DNA of 15,398 bases, taken from the NCBI GenBank assembly GCA_023146355.1, contig JAGLCH010000330.1:1-15398 (forward strand), written 5' to 3'. The notes under the pieces were generated by a model. It ran no database searches. It had not been told where the DNA came from and was given only the letters and a program-made list of their open reading frames with translations. The position numbers were made by a program, and so were the translations under genes. Of this stretch, positions 7,757 to 15,398 are shown in pieces. Numbering within the stretch: the first letter of the stretch is position 1; each line of letters begins with the position of its first letter. The DNA comes from Bacteriovoracaceae bacterium. Its GTDB lineage: Bacteria > Bdellovibrionota > Bacteriovoracia > Bacteriovoracales > Bacteriovoracaceae.

Positions 7757-9172
7757 ATGAAAATGCTGCTGTCGACTTTACTGCTATTTACTTCTCTTAG
7801 CTACGGCTATGAAACTGACCAATATTCATCTCTTGGCCTTAAGATAGAAGATTCAGAACCGGAGATTAATCAGCTAGTTAATAAGGCCATAAAGTTTACT
7901 GCAGAGAACTGGGTTGGAGAGAAAGACAGCTATAAGTTTGCTATGGGTGTGGTGGAGTTTTTCGATAAACGCCAGCTTGAGCGCTATACCAATATTTCTC
8001 CTTCGATAGATCACCACAACCCTAAGCAAAACAGCATCTACCAATATGTTAGTGGTGCAGTTTCTCCTATCATTCGTTATAAGGTGCTGGCATCAACAAT
8101 CAATATAAATGGCGTTCATATTGGCGCAGATAAGATGTCTCATTTCTTTGGCGTTGGTTCGGTTCTTTTAACAAGATATACAGAAACATTACCAGAGGGA
8201 GCTCCCGAATATGGTGAACTTGACTTCAAGGCATTACAGAAGGCACTAGATCGCAGTGTCTTTACAGAGTATGTATACTGGGGAATGTTGACCACAGGTG
8301 TCTACTCCAATTCTGATTTAGTTGTTAACTATGAGGGGCTCCGGTTTCTTCTTGGATTGTTTGTGGATAATATCATTCCTGGAAATCGCGCTATCATTAA
8401 GTGGGATGGTAATAGGCCTATTGTCGTTGGGGAGTTTGATTTTTCAGATTACGTCAACGATTACTGGAGTGAGGCCCTCAATCCAAACCGCTTAAAGTAC
8501 GGGCTTCATGGAAAAGTAAAAGTGGCACTTCAGAATAAATGTTTTGATGATTCTCTCGTTGGAGCTGTCCTTCGCTCTCCTAATGATGAAGAGCTGAGTG
8601 AGCGCTACTCCGAGTTACTAAATCTTACTCCAAATCGCTATAGTCTTTTAATGGATAATGTATGTTCTGAAGTGGATCTGTGGAATGAAGACCAATACTT
8701 AGATTTCTCAGATGAAATCTCAAAACTCGAGAAAAAGCATTCTGGAGTTGTGAAAGATTCGCCACTAGATGAGCCAAAACTAGAATCTTTAATTGAAAAT
8801 TCTCGGTTGGGGTGTCGTAAAACTAAGATTAAAGCAAAAAATGAACATATGATGATGCTCTTATATGATCGTACTTTTTCTAAAATGGTATTTACACAGC
8901 TTGAAAAATCAATTGAAAATAGTAGTGTGAATAAAATGTGTACTTCCAAAACTTTAGATCTTGAAAGTGATTTACTTATTACAAGAAACAAAACAGTTAC
9001 ATTAGCTATTAATTACTGTGTTGAGAGAGATAATGCTACGCTAAAGCGAAGTAGGTACTATAGCTATGAAAAAAGTGGGAGAGTTCTCCATTCAATGGAA
9101 GGTTATATCAATTTCGACGATACAACATTCTATGTTTTAAGAACATCTAGTGTAAACTGTAACTGGTATTAG
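7757..9172 (+). CDS. Exported protein with a GADKMSHFF-type conserved core, 471 aa
   Basis: The N-terminus MKMLLSTLLLFTSLSYG is a signal peptide, with probable cleavage near residue 17 before YETDQ. It has no lipobox Cys, so the product is probably soluble in the periplasm. Residues about 120-245 look like a conserved core: HIGADKMSHFFGVGSVLL (121-138), then TEYVYWGMLTTGVYSNSDL and VNYEGLRF (170-197), then DYVNDYWSEALNPNRL (231-246). The DK-x2-HF stretch loosely recalls YfiM/DUF2279-type envelope proteins, and I think I have seen similar blocks in uncharacterised periplasmic proteins of other Proteobacteria; a profile search would decide this. The invariant-looking Asp, His and Asn residues could bind a ligand or metal, but no known catalytic motif is recognised. 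Residues about 250-471 are less familiar and contain several Cys, including SRLGCRK, INYCVERD and VNCNWY near the end, which suggests disulfides. It is transcribed alone, divergently from the ankyrin operon and convergently with the giant lipoprotein gene. Confidence 0.8.
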   Translation: MKMLLSTLLLFTSLSYGYETDQYSSLGLKIEDSEPEINQLVNKAIKFTAENWVGEKDSYKFAMGVVEFFDKRQLERYTNISPSIDHHNPKQNSIYQYVSGAVSPIIRYKVLASTININGVHIGADKMSHFFGVGSVLLTRYTETLPEGAPEYGELDFKALQKALDRSVFTEYVYWGMLTTGVYSNSDLVVNYEGLRFLLGLFVDNIIPGNRAIIKWDGNRPIVVGEFDFSDYVNDYWSEALNPNRLKYGLHGKVKVALQNKCFDDSLVGAVLRSPNDEELSERYSELLNLTPNRYSLLMDNVCSEVDLWNEDQYLDFSDEISKLEKKHSGVVKDSPLDEPKLESLIENSRLGCRKTKIKAKNEHMMMLLYDRTFSKMVFTQLEKSIENSSVNKMCTSKTLDLESDLLITRNKTVTLAINYCVERDNATLKRSRYYSYEKSGRVLHSMEGYINFDDTTFYVLRTSSVNCNWY

Positions 9173-9196
9173 AAACTATCGGGCAGAGCAATGAAT
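9173..9196. other. Short convergent junction
   Basis: Only 24 nt separate the stop of the 471-aa gene from the stop of the giant lipoprotein gene on the opposite strand. No stem-loop with a T run on either strand was found here, so the two transcripts probably overlap at their 3' ends. Confidence 0.5.
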
Positions 9197-12100
9197 TTAC
9201 TCTTTACCAATACAGACTGAAAGCTCTGATGGAGTACAATGTCTGAGCGCCTTAGGTGTTACTGCTTTTAAATTCCCATTTTTTCCAAATTTTGGATTCA
9301 GGTTGACTAGAACTTGTCCCTTATTTGAACAGAGATAGCTCATTGTTGTATTATTCCACTCCGCCTTATTTATAATCTGACGTCCCATCAATTCACAGTG
9401 TGCTTGAAGATCATCTCGGCCTTCAATCTCAAAGTAGTAAAGGATATTCTTCTGTGGAAAAATATGTCCTTGCGTTCCCTTCAAAGCGGCCTTGGAAGAG
9501 TTGTTGTAAATTACAGCATTATTGCTTGAGTTTCCAAGTGCATCTGTCGCTGTGACGGTGAAGGTGTGGGCCCCCGAATCAATCACACTTATAGTTGGAT
9601 TACAGGTAGTGGCATTTGGGGTAAAGGTTGGGGTCCCTGATCCTGCTGAATGGGCCCATAAACATGTAAAACTCGAAATATCACTAATAGTAGGACCTGG
9701 AGAGAAGCTTGCGCCACTTGTTTGTGGAGAAGTAAGTCCAATTACTGGCGCCGTGGTATCCCAAGTGAGGGCAAAACTGTCTGAATTAATATTTCCCGCT
9801 TGGTCAGTTGCCGTGGCAGTAACAATATAGTTTCCATCAACTGTTGCAGTGACTGTTGGGTCTTCAATCCCATTGTCAGAGAAGTTAACAGCTCCGGGCC
9901 CAGAGGTCATTGACCACAGGATTGTTGCTGTTGTTGTTGTATCACTGATCGTCGAATCTTGAACAAAGCCAACTTTATCTGCAACATCTATTCCTGCATT
10001 TACCGATGGGGGAGTAGTATCCCATGTAAAGCTCATTGTATCATTTGTGCTATTTCCGGCCTTGTCGGTTACCGTTAGAGTTGCGGTGTAGAGGCCATCA
10101 ATTGCTGAAGAAATAGTAGTGTCTTCCGCCCCCGTGTTACTGAAGTTTAGCCCAGCTCCTGACCAAACAATAGTGCTGATATTGGCCTCTGTAATTGTTG
10201 CATTTTGCAAAGTTCCGACTCTAGTAATGACATCTGTTCCAGCACTTACAGTCGGAGCAGAAGAGTCATATAGAAGTACGTAAGAGTCTGTCCCTGTGTT
10301 TCCAGCATTGTCAGTTGCACTGAGAGTTATGGTGTAAGTTCCATCGCTAGTTACGGTTACTGTTGGATTTAGGGTTGAAGAGTCGCTAAAGCTAACATTA
10401 GCAGATGGTGATGAACTCCATGTGGTTGAGGCCACACCTGAGGTATCTGAAGCTGTTCCAGCATGGGCGAAGGAAATATTTTTATCTTCATCAATGCCGG
10501 CCCCGACGGTGGGCGCCGTGGTATCCCAGGTGAGGGTAAAACTACCTGTACTTGAATTTCCGGCACTGTCAGTTGCTTGAACTTCAATCGTGTATATCCC
10601 ATCTGCAGATGTAGAAATGGTTGGGTCCTCTGCTGTTGTCGAGGAAAAATTAACTGTTCCGGCACCTGCTGTTTTTGACCAGCTGTATGTAAGGCCTAGA
10701 GCTGAATTGGCATCTGTTGTTGTAATATCTTTTACGAAAGGAGTATTTTTAAGTTCCGTAGCACCATTCATATTTATGGTTGGTGGATTCTCATCCCAGA
10801 TTAGATTGAAAGTATCAGAGCCTACATTTGCTACCTCATCTGTGGCCGTAAGTTTCACAACATAAACACCGTCAGTATCTGCTGTGACATTTGTATCTTC
10901 ACTAGTCTGAGCTGAGAATACAAGGCCTCCAGGTCCGGACTGTTTGCTCCACCCGTAAGTTATAGTGGTGGCATCATTTACTGTTGCATCTTGTGCAAAT
11001 AAGGCCGTTGCAGTTTTATCTGTGCCAGCATCAACAACAGGATTTGAGGTATCCCATTCGAGTTCAAAGTTATCTGAGCTTACGTTACCCGCAGCATCAG
11101 TGGACTGAAAGTTCACAGTGTAAGTTCCATCAGTACTAGCAGATATAGTCGGACCTAAAATTGTTGCGCTACTAAAAGTTAGAGTTCCTGGTCCCGCCGA
11201 CTTTGACCACAGGTGAGTCATTGAAGTGAGGGCATCAGTGGCGGTGGCCGTTCTTATAAAACCTACATTTTCTTTTGTGTCTGCTCCCGCTCCGACAGTG
11301 GGAGGCGTGGTATCCCAGATAAAAGTAAAAGTGTCGTTGCCCGTATTTCCAGCATTATCCGTTGCAGCAAGTGAAATGGTATAACTTCCATCTGCTGATG
11401 CTGATAAGTTTGTGTCTTCAGAAGTATTAGCACTAAAAGTAATCGTCCCACCACCAGCGCTCTTAGTCCAAAGGTAGCTTGCAATACCACTGGCATCACT
11501 TACAGTAGCATCCTGAGAAATTAGAATGTTTGTCGTCTTATCAGTTCCAGCATCGACTGCTGGAGGATTTCCATCGTAGGTTAAGTTAAATGTATCAGAA
11601 GTTAAGTTGCCCACATCATCAGTTGCTGTGAGCTTGATAACATAATCTCCATCAGTGTCGGCGCTGATATTAGTTGTGAGATTGGTTGGTGCTGAAAAAG
11701 TAATAGTTCCAGGCCCACTAAATTTAGTCCAGACAACGGTGACATTATTGAGGTCAGTGGCAGTTCCAGTATGGGAGAAGAGAGCGTTCTCAACTTCATC
11801 TGCGCCCGCATTTACAGCAGGGGGGATGGTATCCCAGGTGAGAGCAAAGGTATCGTTTCCATTATTTCCTGCAATATCTGTTACCGTTAGTCGAACAACA
11901 TATGCCCCGTCGGCAGTAGTTGTTATATTTGGGTCTTCAACATTTATTGAAGAAAAATTAATTGTTCCCGGGCCAGATATTTTTTCCCATAGATAGGTAA
12001 GTCCCTCGGCCGAGTTGGCATCGGTGACAGTAGCATCTTTTAAAAATACGGCATTTTTAAGTTCATCAGGGGAAACATCAACTGCAGGGTTATTCGTGTC

Positions 12101-15037
12101 CCAAATCAGAGTAAAATCGTCGCTGGCACTATTTCCAAGCACGTCAGTTGCTGTCAGTCGAATGACGTATGAACCATCTGCATCTGCTGTAATTGTGGAG
12201 TCTTCAGAAGTTCCTGTTCCAAAACTTAAATTTCCAGGCCCTGTCACTTTGCTCCATAAATATGTAACTGTAGTAGCATCAGTAACAGTGGCATTTTGAG
12301 TGAAGATCCCTGTTTCAATTTTATCGGCCCCTGCATCAACTACAGGATTTGAGGTATCCCACTCTAGTTGAAAGGTATCACTGGTTGAGTTACCTGCCTG
12401 ATCTGTGGAGGTAAGTGTAATAACGTAAGTTCCATCGGAACTTGCAGTTATGTCTGGGTCTTCAATTGCATTGTTACTAAATGTGATAGTCCCTGGCCCT
12501 GATGTTTTTGACCACAGATAAGATTCAATTCCACTTAGAGCATCAGTGACGGTGGCGTCTTGAGTGTAGCTCGCATTTTCTGATGTATCAGTTCCCGCAT
12601 TGACTAACGGATCTGTTGTGTCCCATAAAAATGTTGCGGAGTCATCTGCACTATTTCCCGCGGTGTCTGTTGCTGTAAGTCTTATGGTGTAAGTGCCGTC
12701 AAGATTTGCTGAGACAGATGTATCTACTGCAGCAGCACTACCAAATGTTATTGAACCAGGTCCCGCTGTTTTTTCCCAAAGATAGGTTTGAATATTTGCT
12801 TCGGTAACAGTGGCGTCTTGGTTGGAGAGGATATTTGTTTTCTGATCAATTCCCGCATCAACTACTGGAGCGGTTGTATCCCATTTTAGATTGAAAGTAT
12901 CAGAGTTGGTGTTCCCTGCATCATCTGTAACTTCAAGTTTAACAATATAGTCTCCATCTGCATCCGCTGAAATTTGCGGGTCAGCATCGGTGGTATTGGT
13001 AAATGTTAAATTGCCAGAACCTGTTACTTTGCTCCATGCATAGGTGATAGTTCCGCGGTCATCTGATGCGGTGGAATCCTGAGTATAGGGGCCATTTTCA
13101 GTGGTATCTATTCCTGAATTAACTGTTGGAAGAGTCACATCCCAAATAAAGTTCATATTCATACTTGTCACATTACTTAACTCATCAGTTGCGGTGAGAG
13201 AAATAACATAGTCTCCCTCTGCGCTGGCAGATGCGATGGTATCCTCTGCCAGTTCTGAATTAAACACCATGGTCCCAGGTCCACTTACTTTTGCCCATTG
13301 ATAGGTCATGTTGGTGAGGTCAGTGGAACTTGCGTCGAGATTCAGTGCTGAATTTGTTACAACACCTGCTGGCATTGTGACTACTGGTGGTGTGGCATCC
13401 CAGAGAAGATTTGTTGTGTCGGAGCTTGAATTTCCCGCTTGATCTGTGACTGAAACGGTTAGGATGTAGTTTCCATCAGCTGCGACAACTGATGTTGTTA
13501 GATTATTATTAGGTGTAAAAGAAACACCGGCAGGCGCTGAAGTCCACGCCACAGTGAGGTTAGAGTCGGGGGAAGTTGCGCTTATAGAGGTTGCTGTTTT
13601 AAGTTTTAAATCATTGGGGGCGGAAACTGTGGGGCTACTTGTATCCCAAAGTAAGTATTGCTGATCAGAGCCAATATTTCCCGCACCATCTGTTACCGTT
13701 AATTTAATCCGATATTGTCCTTCTGATGTTGCAGTCACGCTTGGGTTTAATATGTCATCACTTGGAATAAATGCAAGTAATGTTAGTGGCGCAAATGTGC
13801 TGTAAGTCCACTTGTAGTTGATGACTGGATTTGTTTCAACCACTGTTTTCATTGGGGCGACTAAACCATTAGTATAAATATCTCCGCCTCCACCCACTGT
13901 AACTACAGGAGCTGTTACATCCCAAATAACTTGAAAGGTTGAAGCTGTCGATTGCCCAAATGCATCTGTGAGGGTTAGCCTTACATCATAGGTTCCATCT
14001 GTGGATATGCTGATTGATGGGTTTGCAGAAGCTGCATTGGAGAAATTTACAGTGCCAGGCCCTGTTACCTTTGCCCATAAATATGTGGTTGGTGTTAATT
14101 CTGTAATTGTTGGATTGGCGGTGAAGGTCCCATTGACATTAAAGTCAGCGATAGTAATTACAGGAGCGGTGGTGTCCCATTTTAAAGAAAATGTTTTGAT
14201 ACTTGAATTTAAAAAACTATCTGTGACTGTGGCGCGGATAATATAATTTCCATCGGCACTTGCACTGATGTTAGTTGTTGCATTGGTTGATGCAGAGAAG
14301 GTAATTGCTCCGGGACCAGATATCTTTTCCCAAAGATAGGTCATCGTGTTGTCATCGGTTGCTGTAATTGTTTTAGAAAAAATTGCATCTTTTAATTCAT
14401 TCGCAAGTGCGGTGACAACTGGTGGAATAAAGTCTGCCGTGACAGAGAGGTCTCCTGTATGGGAGTTTCCTGCAGCATCAGTTGCCGTCAACCTTAAAAC
14501 GTAGGTTCCAGTTGTGCCCACTGTGACTGTTGGTTTTAGTACTCGCGAGTTTGAAAAATTGACGCTTCCTGGCCCTGATATTTTCACCCACGCATAGGTC
14601 AGAGGGTTGATTTCCACAACACTAGCATCAGGTATAAAAGGATCTCCTGCGTCTAGTATAGGAGAGGTAACTGATACCACGGGATTTGTCGTATCTATGA
14701 TTAGCCTTGTCGTATCGCTTACTATTTGCGATCCGCTGGTAACTGTTAAAGTTAGTTCCGCATATCCTTCTGTTCCAGAACTCACTAATGTATTGGGAGT
14801 TTCACTGCTGGCAATTGTTACGGCAGCTGGCGCCGTCCACTTATAGGTACGGTCTGGAGCGGAGGATATTTTAGCATTGGTTGTGGTTGATCCAGTCGTA
14901 TATAGGTCGGGCCCTGCGTCTACTGCAAGCTGAGCTTCATCAAGACTGTCCGAAACTACACTACCGCTTTTGGGGCCTTGCACCACACATGAAAAAAGTA
15001 AAATTGATAATAAAAGAAGGAAAAATTTAGAACTCAT
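9197..15037 (-). CDS. Giant surface lipoprotein with 21 tandem PKD/Ig-like domains, 1946 aa
   Basis: From the ATG at 15037 the protein begins MSSKFFLLLLSILLFSCVVQ, a lipoprotein signal with lipobox LFSC and lipidated Cys17. After a short linker, residues 37-1845 form 21 tandem units of about 82-92 residues. The unit pattern is P-x-V-x-AG-x-D, then DATVTDA, TYLW-x-K-x-SGPG-x-ITFS, ADGTYVIRLTATD-x-AGN and SDTF-x-L-x-WD. This is the hallmark of PKD/K319L-type Ig-like beta-sandwich domains, as found in surface stalks and adhesins. The loop ADADGDY and relatives are acidic and might bind Ca2+. Residues 1846-1946 form a different C-terminal cap with four Cys, and domain 21 adds two more; the other domains have none. 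The start was chosen because GGGG lies 6 nt upstream and the ATG overlaps the stop of the upstream outer-membrane gene by 11 nt. A TTG start four codons earlier is less likely. The likely role is a long lipid-anchored stalk, adhesin or partner of the upstream barrel; the ligand is unknown. Confidence 0.88.
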   Translation of the reverse strand: MSSKFFLLLLSILLFSCVVQGPKSGSVVSDSLDEAQLAVDAGPDLYTTGSTTTNAKISSAPDRTYKWTAPAAVTIASSETPNTLVSSGTEGYAELTLTVTSGSQIVSDTTRLIIDTTNPVVSVTSPILDAGDPFIPDASVVEINPLTYAWVKISGPGSVNFSNSRVLKPTVTVGTTGTYVLRLTATDAAGNSHTGDLSVTADFIPPVVTALANELKDAIFSKTITATDDNTMTYLWEKISGPGAITFSASTNATTNISASADGNYIIRATVTDSFLNSSIKTFSLKWDTTAPVITIADFNVNGTFTANPTITELTPTTYLWAKVTGPGTVNFSNAASANPSISISTDGTYDVRLTLTDAFGQSTASTFQVIWDVTAPVVTVGGGGDIYTNGLVAPMKTVVETNPVINYKWTYSTFAPLTLLAFIPSDDILNPSVTATSEGQYRIKLTVTDGAGNIGSDQQYLLWDTSSPTVSAPNDLKLKTATSISATSPDSNLTVAWTSAPAGVSFTPNNNLTTSVVAADGNYILTVSVTDQAGNSSSDTTNLLWDATPPVVTMPAGVVTNSALNLDASSTDLTNMTYQWAKVSGPGTMVFNSELAEDTIASASAEGDYVISLTATDELSNVTSMNMNFIWDVTLPTVNSGIDTTENGPYTQDSTASDDRGTITYAWSKVTGSGNLTFTNTTDADPQISADADGDYIVKLEVTDDAGNTNSDTFNLKWDTTAPVVDAGIDQKTNILSNQDATVTEANIQTYLWEKTAGPGSITFGSAAAVDTSVSANLDGTYTIRLTATDTAGNSADDSATFLWDTTDPLVNAGTDTSENASYTQDATVTDALSGIESYLWSKTSGPGTITFSNNAIEDPDITASSDGTYVITLTSTDQAGNSTSDTFQLEWDTSNPVVDAGADKIETGIFTQNATVTDATTVTYLWSKVTGPGNLSFGTGTSEDSTITADADGSYVIRLTATDVLGNSASDDFTLIWDTNNPAVDVSPDELKNAVFLKDATVTDANSAEGLTYLWEKISGPGTINFSSINVEDPNITTTADGAYVVRLTVTDIAGNNGNDTFALTWDTIPPAVNAGADEVENALFSHTGTATDLNNVTVVWTKFSGPGTITFSAPTNLTTNISADTDGDYVIKLTATDDVGNLTSDTFNLTYDGNPPAVDAGTDKTTNILISQDATVSDASGIASYLWTKSAGGGTITFSANTSEDTNLSASADGSYTISLAATDNAGNTGNDTFTFIWDTTPPTVGAGADTKENVGFIRTATATDALTSMTHLWSKSAGPGTLTFSSATILGPTISASTDGTYTVNFQSTDAAGNVSSDNFELEWDTSNPVVDAGTDKTATALFAQDATVNDATTITYGWSKQSGPGGLVFSAQTSEDTNVTADTDGVYVVKLTATDEVANVGSDTFNLIWDENPPTINMNGATELKNTPFVKDITTTDANSALGLTYSWSKTAGAGTVNFSSTTAEDPTISTSADGIYTIEVQATDSAGNSSTGSFTLTWDTTAPTVGAGIDEDKNISFAHAGTASDTSGVASTTWSSSPSANVSFSDSSTLNPTVTVTSDGTYTITLSATDNAGNTGTDSYVLLYDSSAPTVSAGTDVITRVGTLQNATITEANISTIVWSGAGLNFSNTGAEDTTISSAIDGLYTATLTVTDKAGNSTNDTMSFTWDTTPPSVNAGIDVADKVGFVQDSTISDTTTTATILWSMTSGPGAVNFSDNGIEDPTVTATVDGNYIVTATATDQAGNINSDSFALTWDTTAPVIGLTSPQTSGASFSPGPTISDISSFTCLWAHSAGSGTPTFTPNATTCNPTISVIDSGAHTFTVTATDALGNSSNNAVIYNNSSKAALKGTQGHIFPQKNILYYFEIEGRDDLQAHCELMGRQIINKAEWNNTTMSYLCSNKGQVLVNLNPKFGKNGNLKAVTPKALRHCTPSELSVCIGKE
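10019..11311 (-). repeat. Higher-order repeat block B: domains 15-19
   Basis: This is the second copy of the five-domain block, 1293 nt long. It is slightly shorter because domain 19 has lost residues. Domains 13 and 18, the fourth of each block, are the only two in the array that end in YD instead of WD. Domain 20 (TTPPSVNAGID, VGFVQDSTISD) resembles domain 15 and would start a third, incomplete block. Confidence 0.7.
11312..12619 (-). repeat. Higher-order repeat block A: domains 10-14
   Basis: This five-domain block of 1308 nt pairs domain by domain with the next block. Domain 10 ends F-Q-LEWD and is followed by TSNPVVDAGADK, exactly as in domain 15. Domain 11 carries TSED and ends LIWD like domain 16. 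Domain 12 has ELKN and DANSAEGLTY like domain 17. Domain 13 has HTGTATD and ends in YD like domain 18. The starts of domains 11 and 16 are 1305 nt apart and still share an identical 18-nt stretch at the WDTSNP junction. Confidence 0.7.
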
Positions 15038-15398
15038 AACCGACCCCAATTCCTGCTATGAATTGAAGTATTTTTTGGTCTCCGGTGAGCTCTGTCGTCG
15101 CTCCCATTTTATCGACCTTAGTAGAGTAGGTATTTTGCTTTGCAAACAGAACAATTTGAAACGGGTAGTCCACCATCCAGTGAATCGCCCCTGTGAACCC
15201 TGTCCCTTTGTAGACATCTAGAGATGCCATACTTTTTAATTGAGTATAGGGTGTGTACCCTCCAAGCATTTTTGAACCATCGTTGAAGTACACGCCAAGC
15301 ATGGCACTACCCTCAGCGCGGTTGAAAACCTCTGATTCCCCGCGGCCCCTGTGGTAGGTGTTGGTGTACGAGTATTCGGCATTAATGCCAGCAACTAT
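15027..15398 (-). CDS. C-terminal part of an outer-membrane beta-barrel protein (partial)
   Basis: The frame is open from the window edge (no start visible) to TAA at 15027-15029, giving 123 residues. The sequence alternates polar and hydrophobic or aromatic residues in strand-length segments separated by short polar turns, for example SAMLGVYFNDGSKMLGGYTP and FTGAIHWMVDYPFQIVLFAK. It ends AGIGVGYEF. The terminal Phe with alternating hydrophobic residues is the classic C-terminal beta-signal recognised by the BAM machinery. The internal ATG at 15302 is not the real start, because the barrel pattern (INAEYSYTNTYHRG) continues upstream of it. The lipoprotein gene starts within its last codons, so the two are co-transcribed and probably translationally coupled. 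The barrel family cannot be named from this fragment. Confidence 0.75.
   Translation of the reverse strand: MVAGINAEYSYTNTYHRGRGESEVFNRAEGSAMLGVYFNDGSKMLGGYTPYTQLKSMASLDVYKGTGFTGAIHWMVDYPFQIVLFAKQNTYSTKVDKMGATTELTGDQKILQFIAGIGVGYEF
15044..15047 (-). promoter_or_regulatory. Ribosome binding site of the lipoprotein gene
   Basis: GGGG on the minus strand lies 6 nt before the ATG at 15037, inside the codons for IGVG of the upstream barrel. It supports the ATG over the TTG at 15049, which would begin just inside this site. Confidence 0.5.

Larger units (their letters stand above)
9503..14929 (-). repeat. Array of 21 coding repeats of about 258 nt (Ig/PKD-like domains)
   Basis: These are tandem domain-length repeats inside the lipoprotein gene, each ending with a WD (or YD) pair directly before the next T-x-x-P start. 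The first two domains and the last one are the most divergent. Domains 8-20 are the most alike, which suggests that the array grew from the middle. Domain 19 is short (82 aa) and lacks part of the SGPG loop; domain 18 also lacks SGPG. Confidence 0.85.

Noticed and set aside
9522..14846. Many plus-strand and alternative-frame ORFs of 70-113 codons inside the lipoprotein gene
   Set aside because: They recur with the domain repeat and are rich in Val/Ser/Pro shadow text of the Ig-like units; none has a Shine-Dalgarno or independent support.
9503..14929. Regular repeats as a CRISPR array or satellite DNA
   Set aside because: The period is about 258 nt, the units are diverged and remain in one continuous reading frame, so they are protein-domain repeats.
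15038..15049. TTG start four codons upstream of the lipoprotein ATG
   Set aside because: The ATG has the better-spaced GGGG and gives a compact lipoprotein signal; the TTG would begin just inside the proposed site.
14970..15221. Plus-strand ORF opposite the lipoprotein start and barrel end
   Set aside because: It is antisense to two well-supported coding regions and has no recognisable domain.
15027..15302. 91-aa gene starting at ATG 15302
   Set aside because: The frame stays open to the window edge and continues the barrel pattern, so this is the end of a larger gene.

Overview
The window looks like a piece of a Gram-negative, low-to-moderate-GC chromosome rich in exported proteins. It holds signal peptides, a lipobox, the C-terminus of an outer-membrane beta-barrel ending in Phe, two ankyrin proteins and a very long lipoprotein built of Ig/PKD-like repeats. 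This mix of large, unfamiliar envelope and ankyrin proteins is typical of Bdellovibrionota (Bdellovibrio/Bacteriovorax-type predators). That placement is an inference from style only: no rRNA, tRNA or housekeeping gene is present to confirm it.

Layout. (1) 1-940, plus strand: a possible C-terminal tail of a Cys-rich protein, then a glycine-rich ORF with collagen-like/polyglycine runs that may have lost its true 5' end. (2) 1058-7678, minus strand: three genes joined by 8-nt and 4-nt overlaps, read in the order ankyrin protein without a signal peptide (678 aa), exported ankyrin plus coiled-coil giant (1426 aa), small three-helix membrane protein (104 aa). (3) 7757-9172, plus strand: a divergently transcribed exported protein of 471 aa, separated from the ankyrin operon by only 78 nt that carry a plausible extended -10 promoter. 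(4) 9197-15398, minus strand: the end of an outer-membrane beta-barrel gene, overlapping by 11 nt the start of a 1946-aa lipoprotein with 21 tandem ~86-residue PKD/Ig-like domains and a Cys-containing C-terminal cap.

How the parts may work together. The overlaps in regions 2 and 4 imply translational coupling, so each set is probably made as one unit. Region 4 reads as an outer-membrane protein with a long lipid-anchored stalk or adhesin. The stalk has grown by duplication of five-domain blocks: domains 10-14 and 15-19 match pairwise, and traces of the same period reach domains 8/13/18 and 9/14/19. Region 2 has no function I recognise; its layout (ankyrin partner, large exported coiled-coil protein with a hydrophobic segment near the C-terminus, small membrane protein) would fit an envelope complex or an effector with a protective partner. 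There is no gene-free stretch above 300 bases, and I saw no RNA gene, IS element, CRISPR array or convincing terminator.
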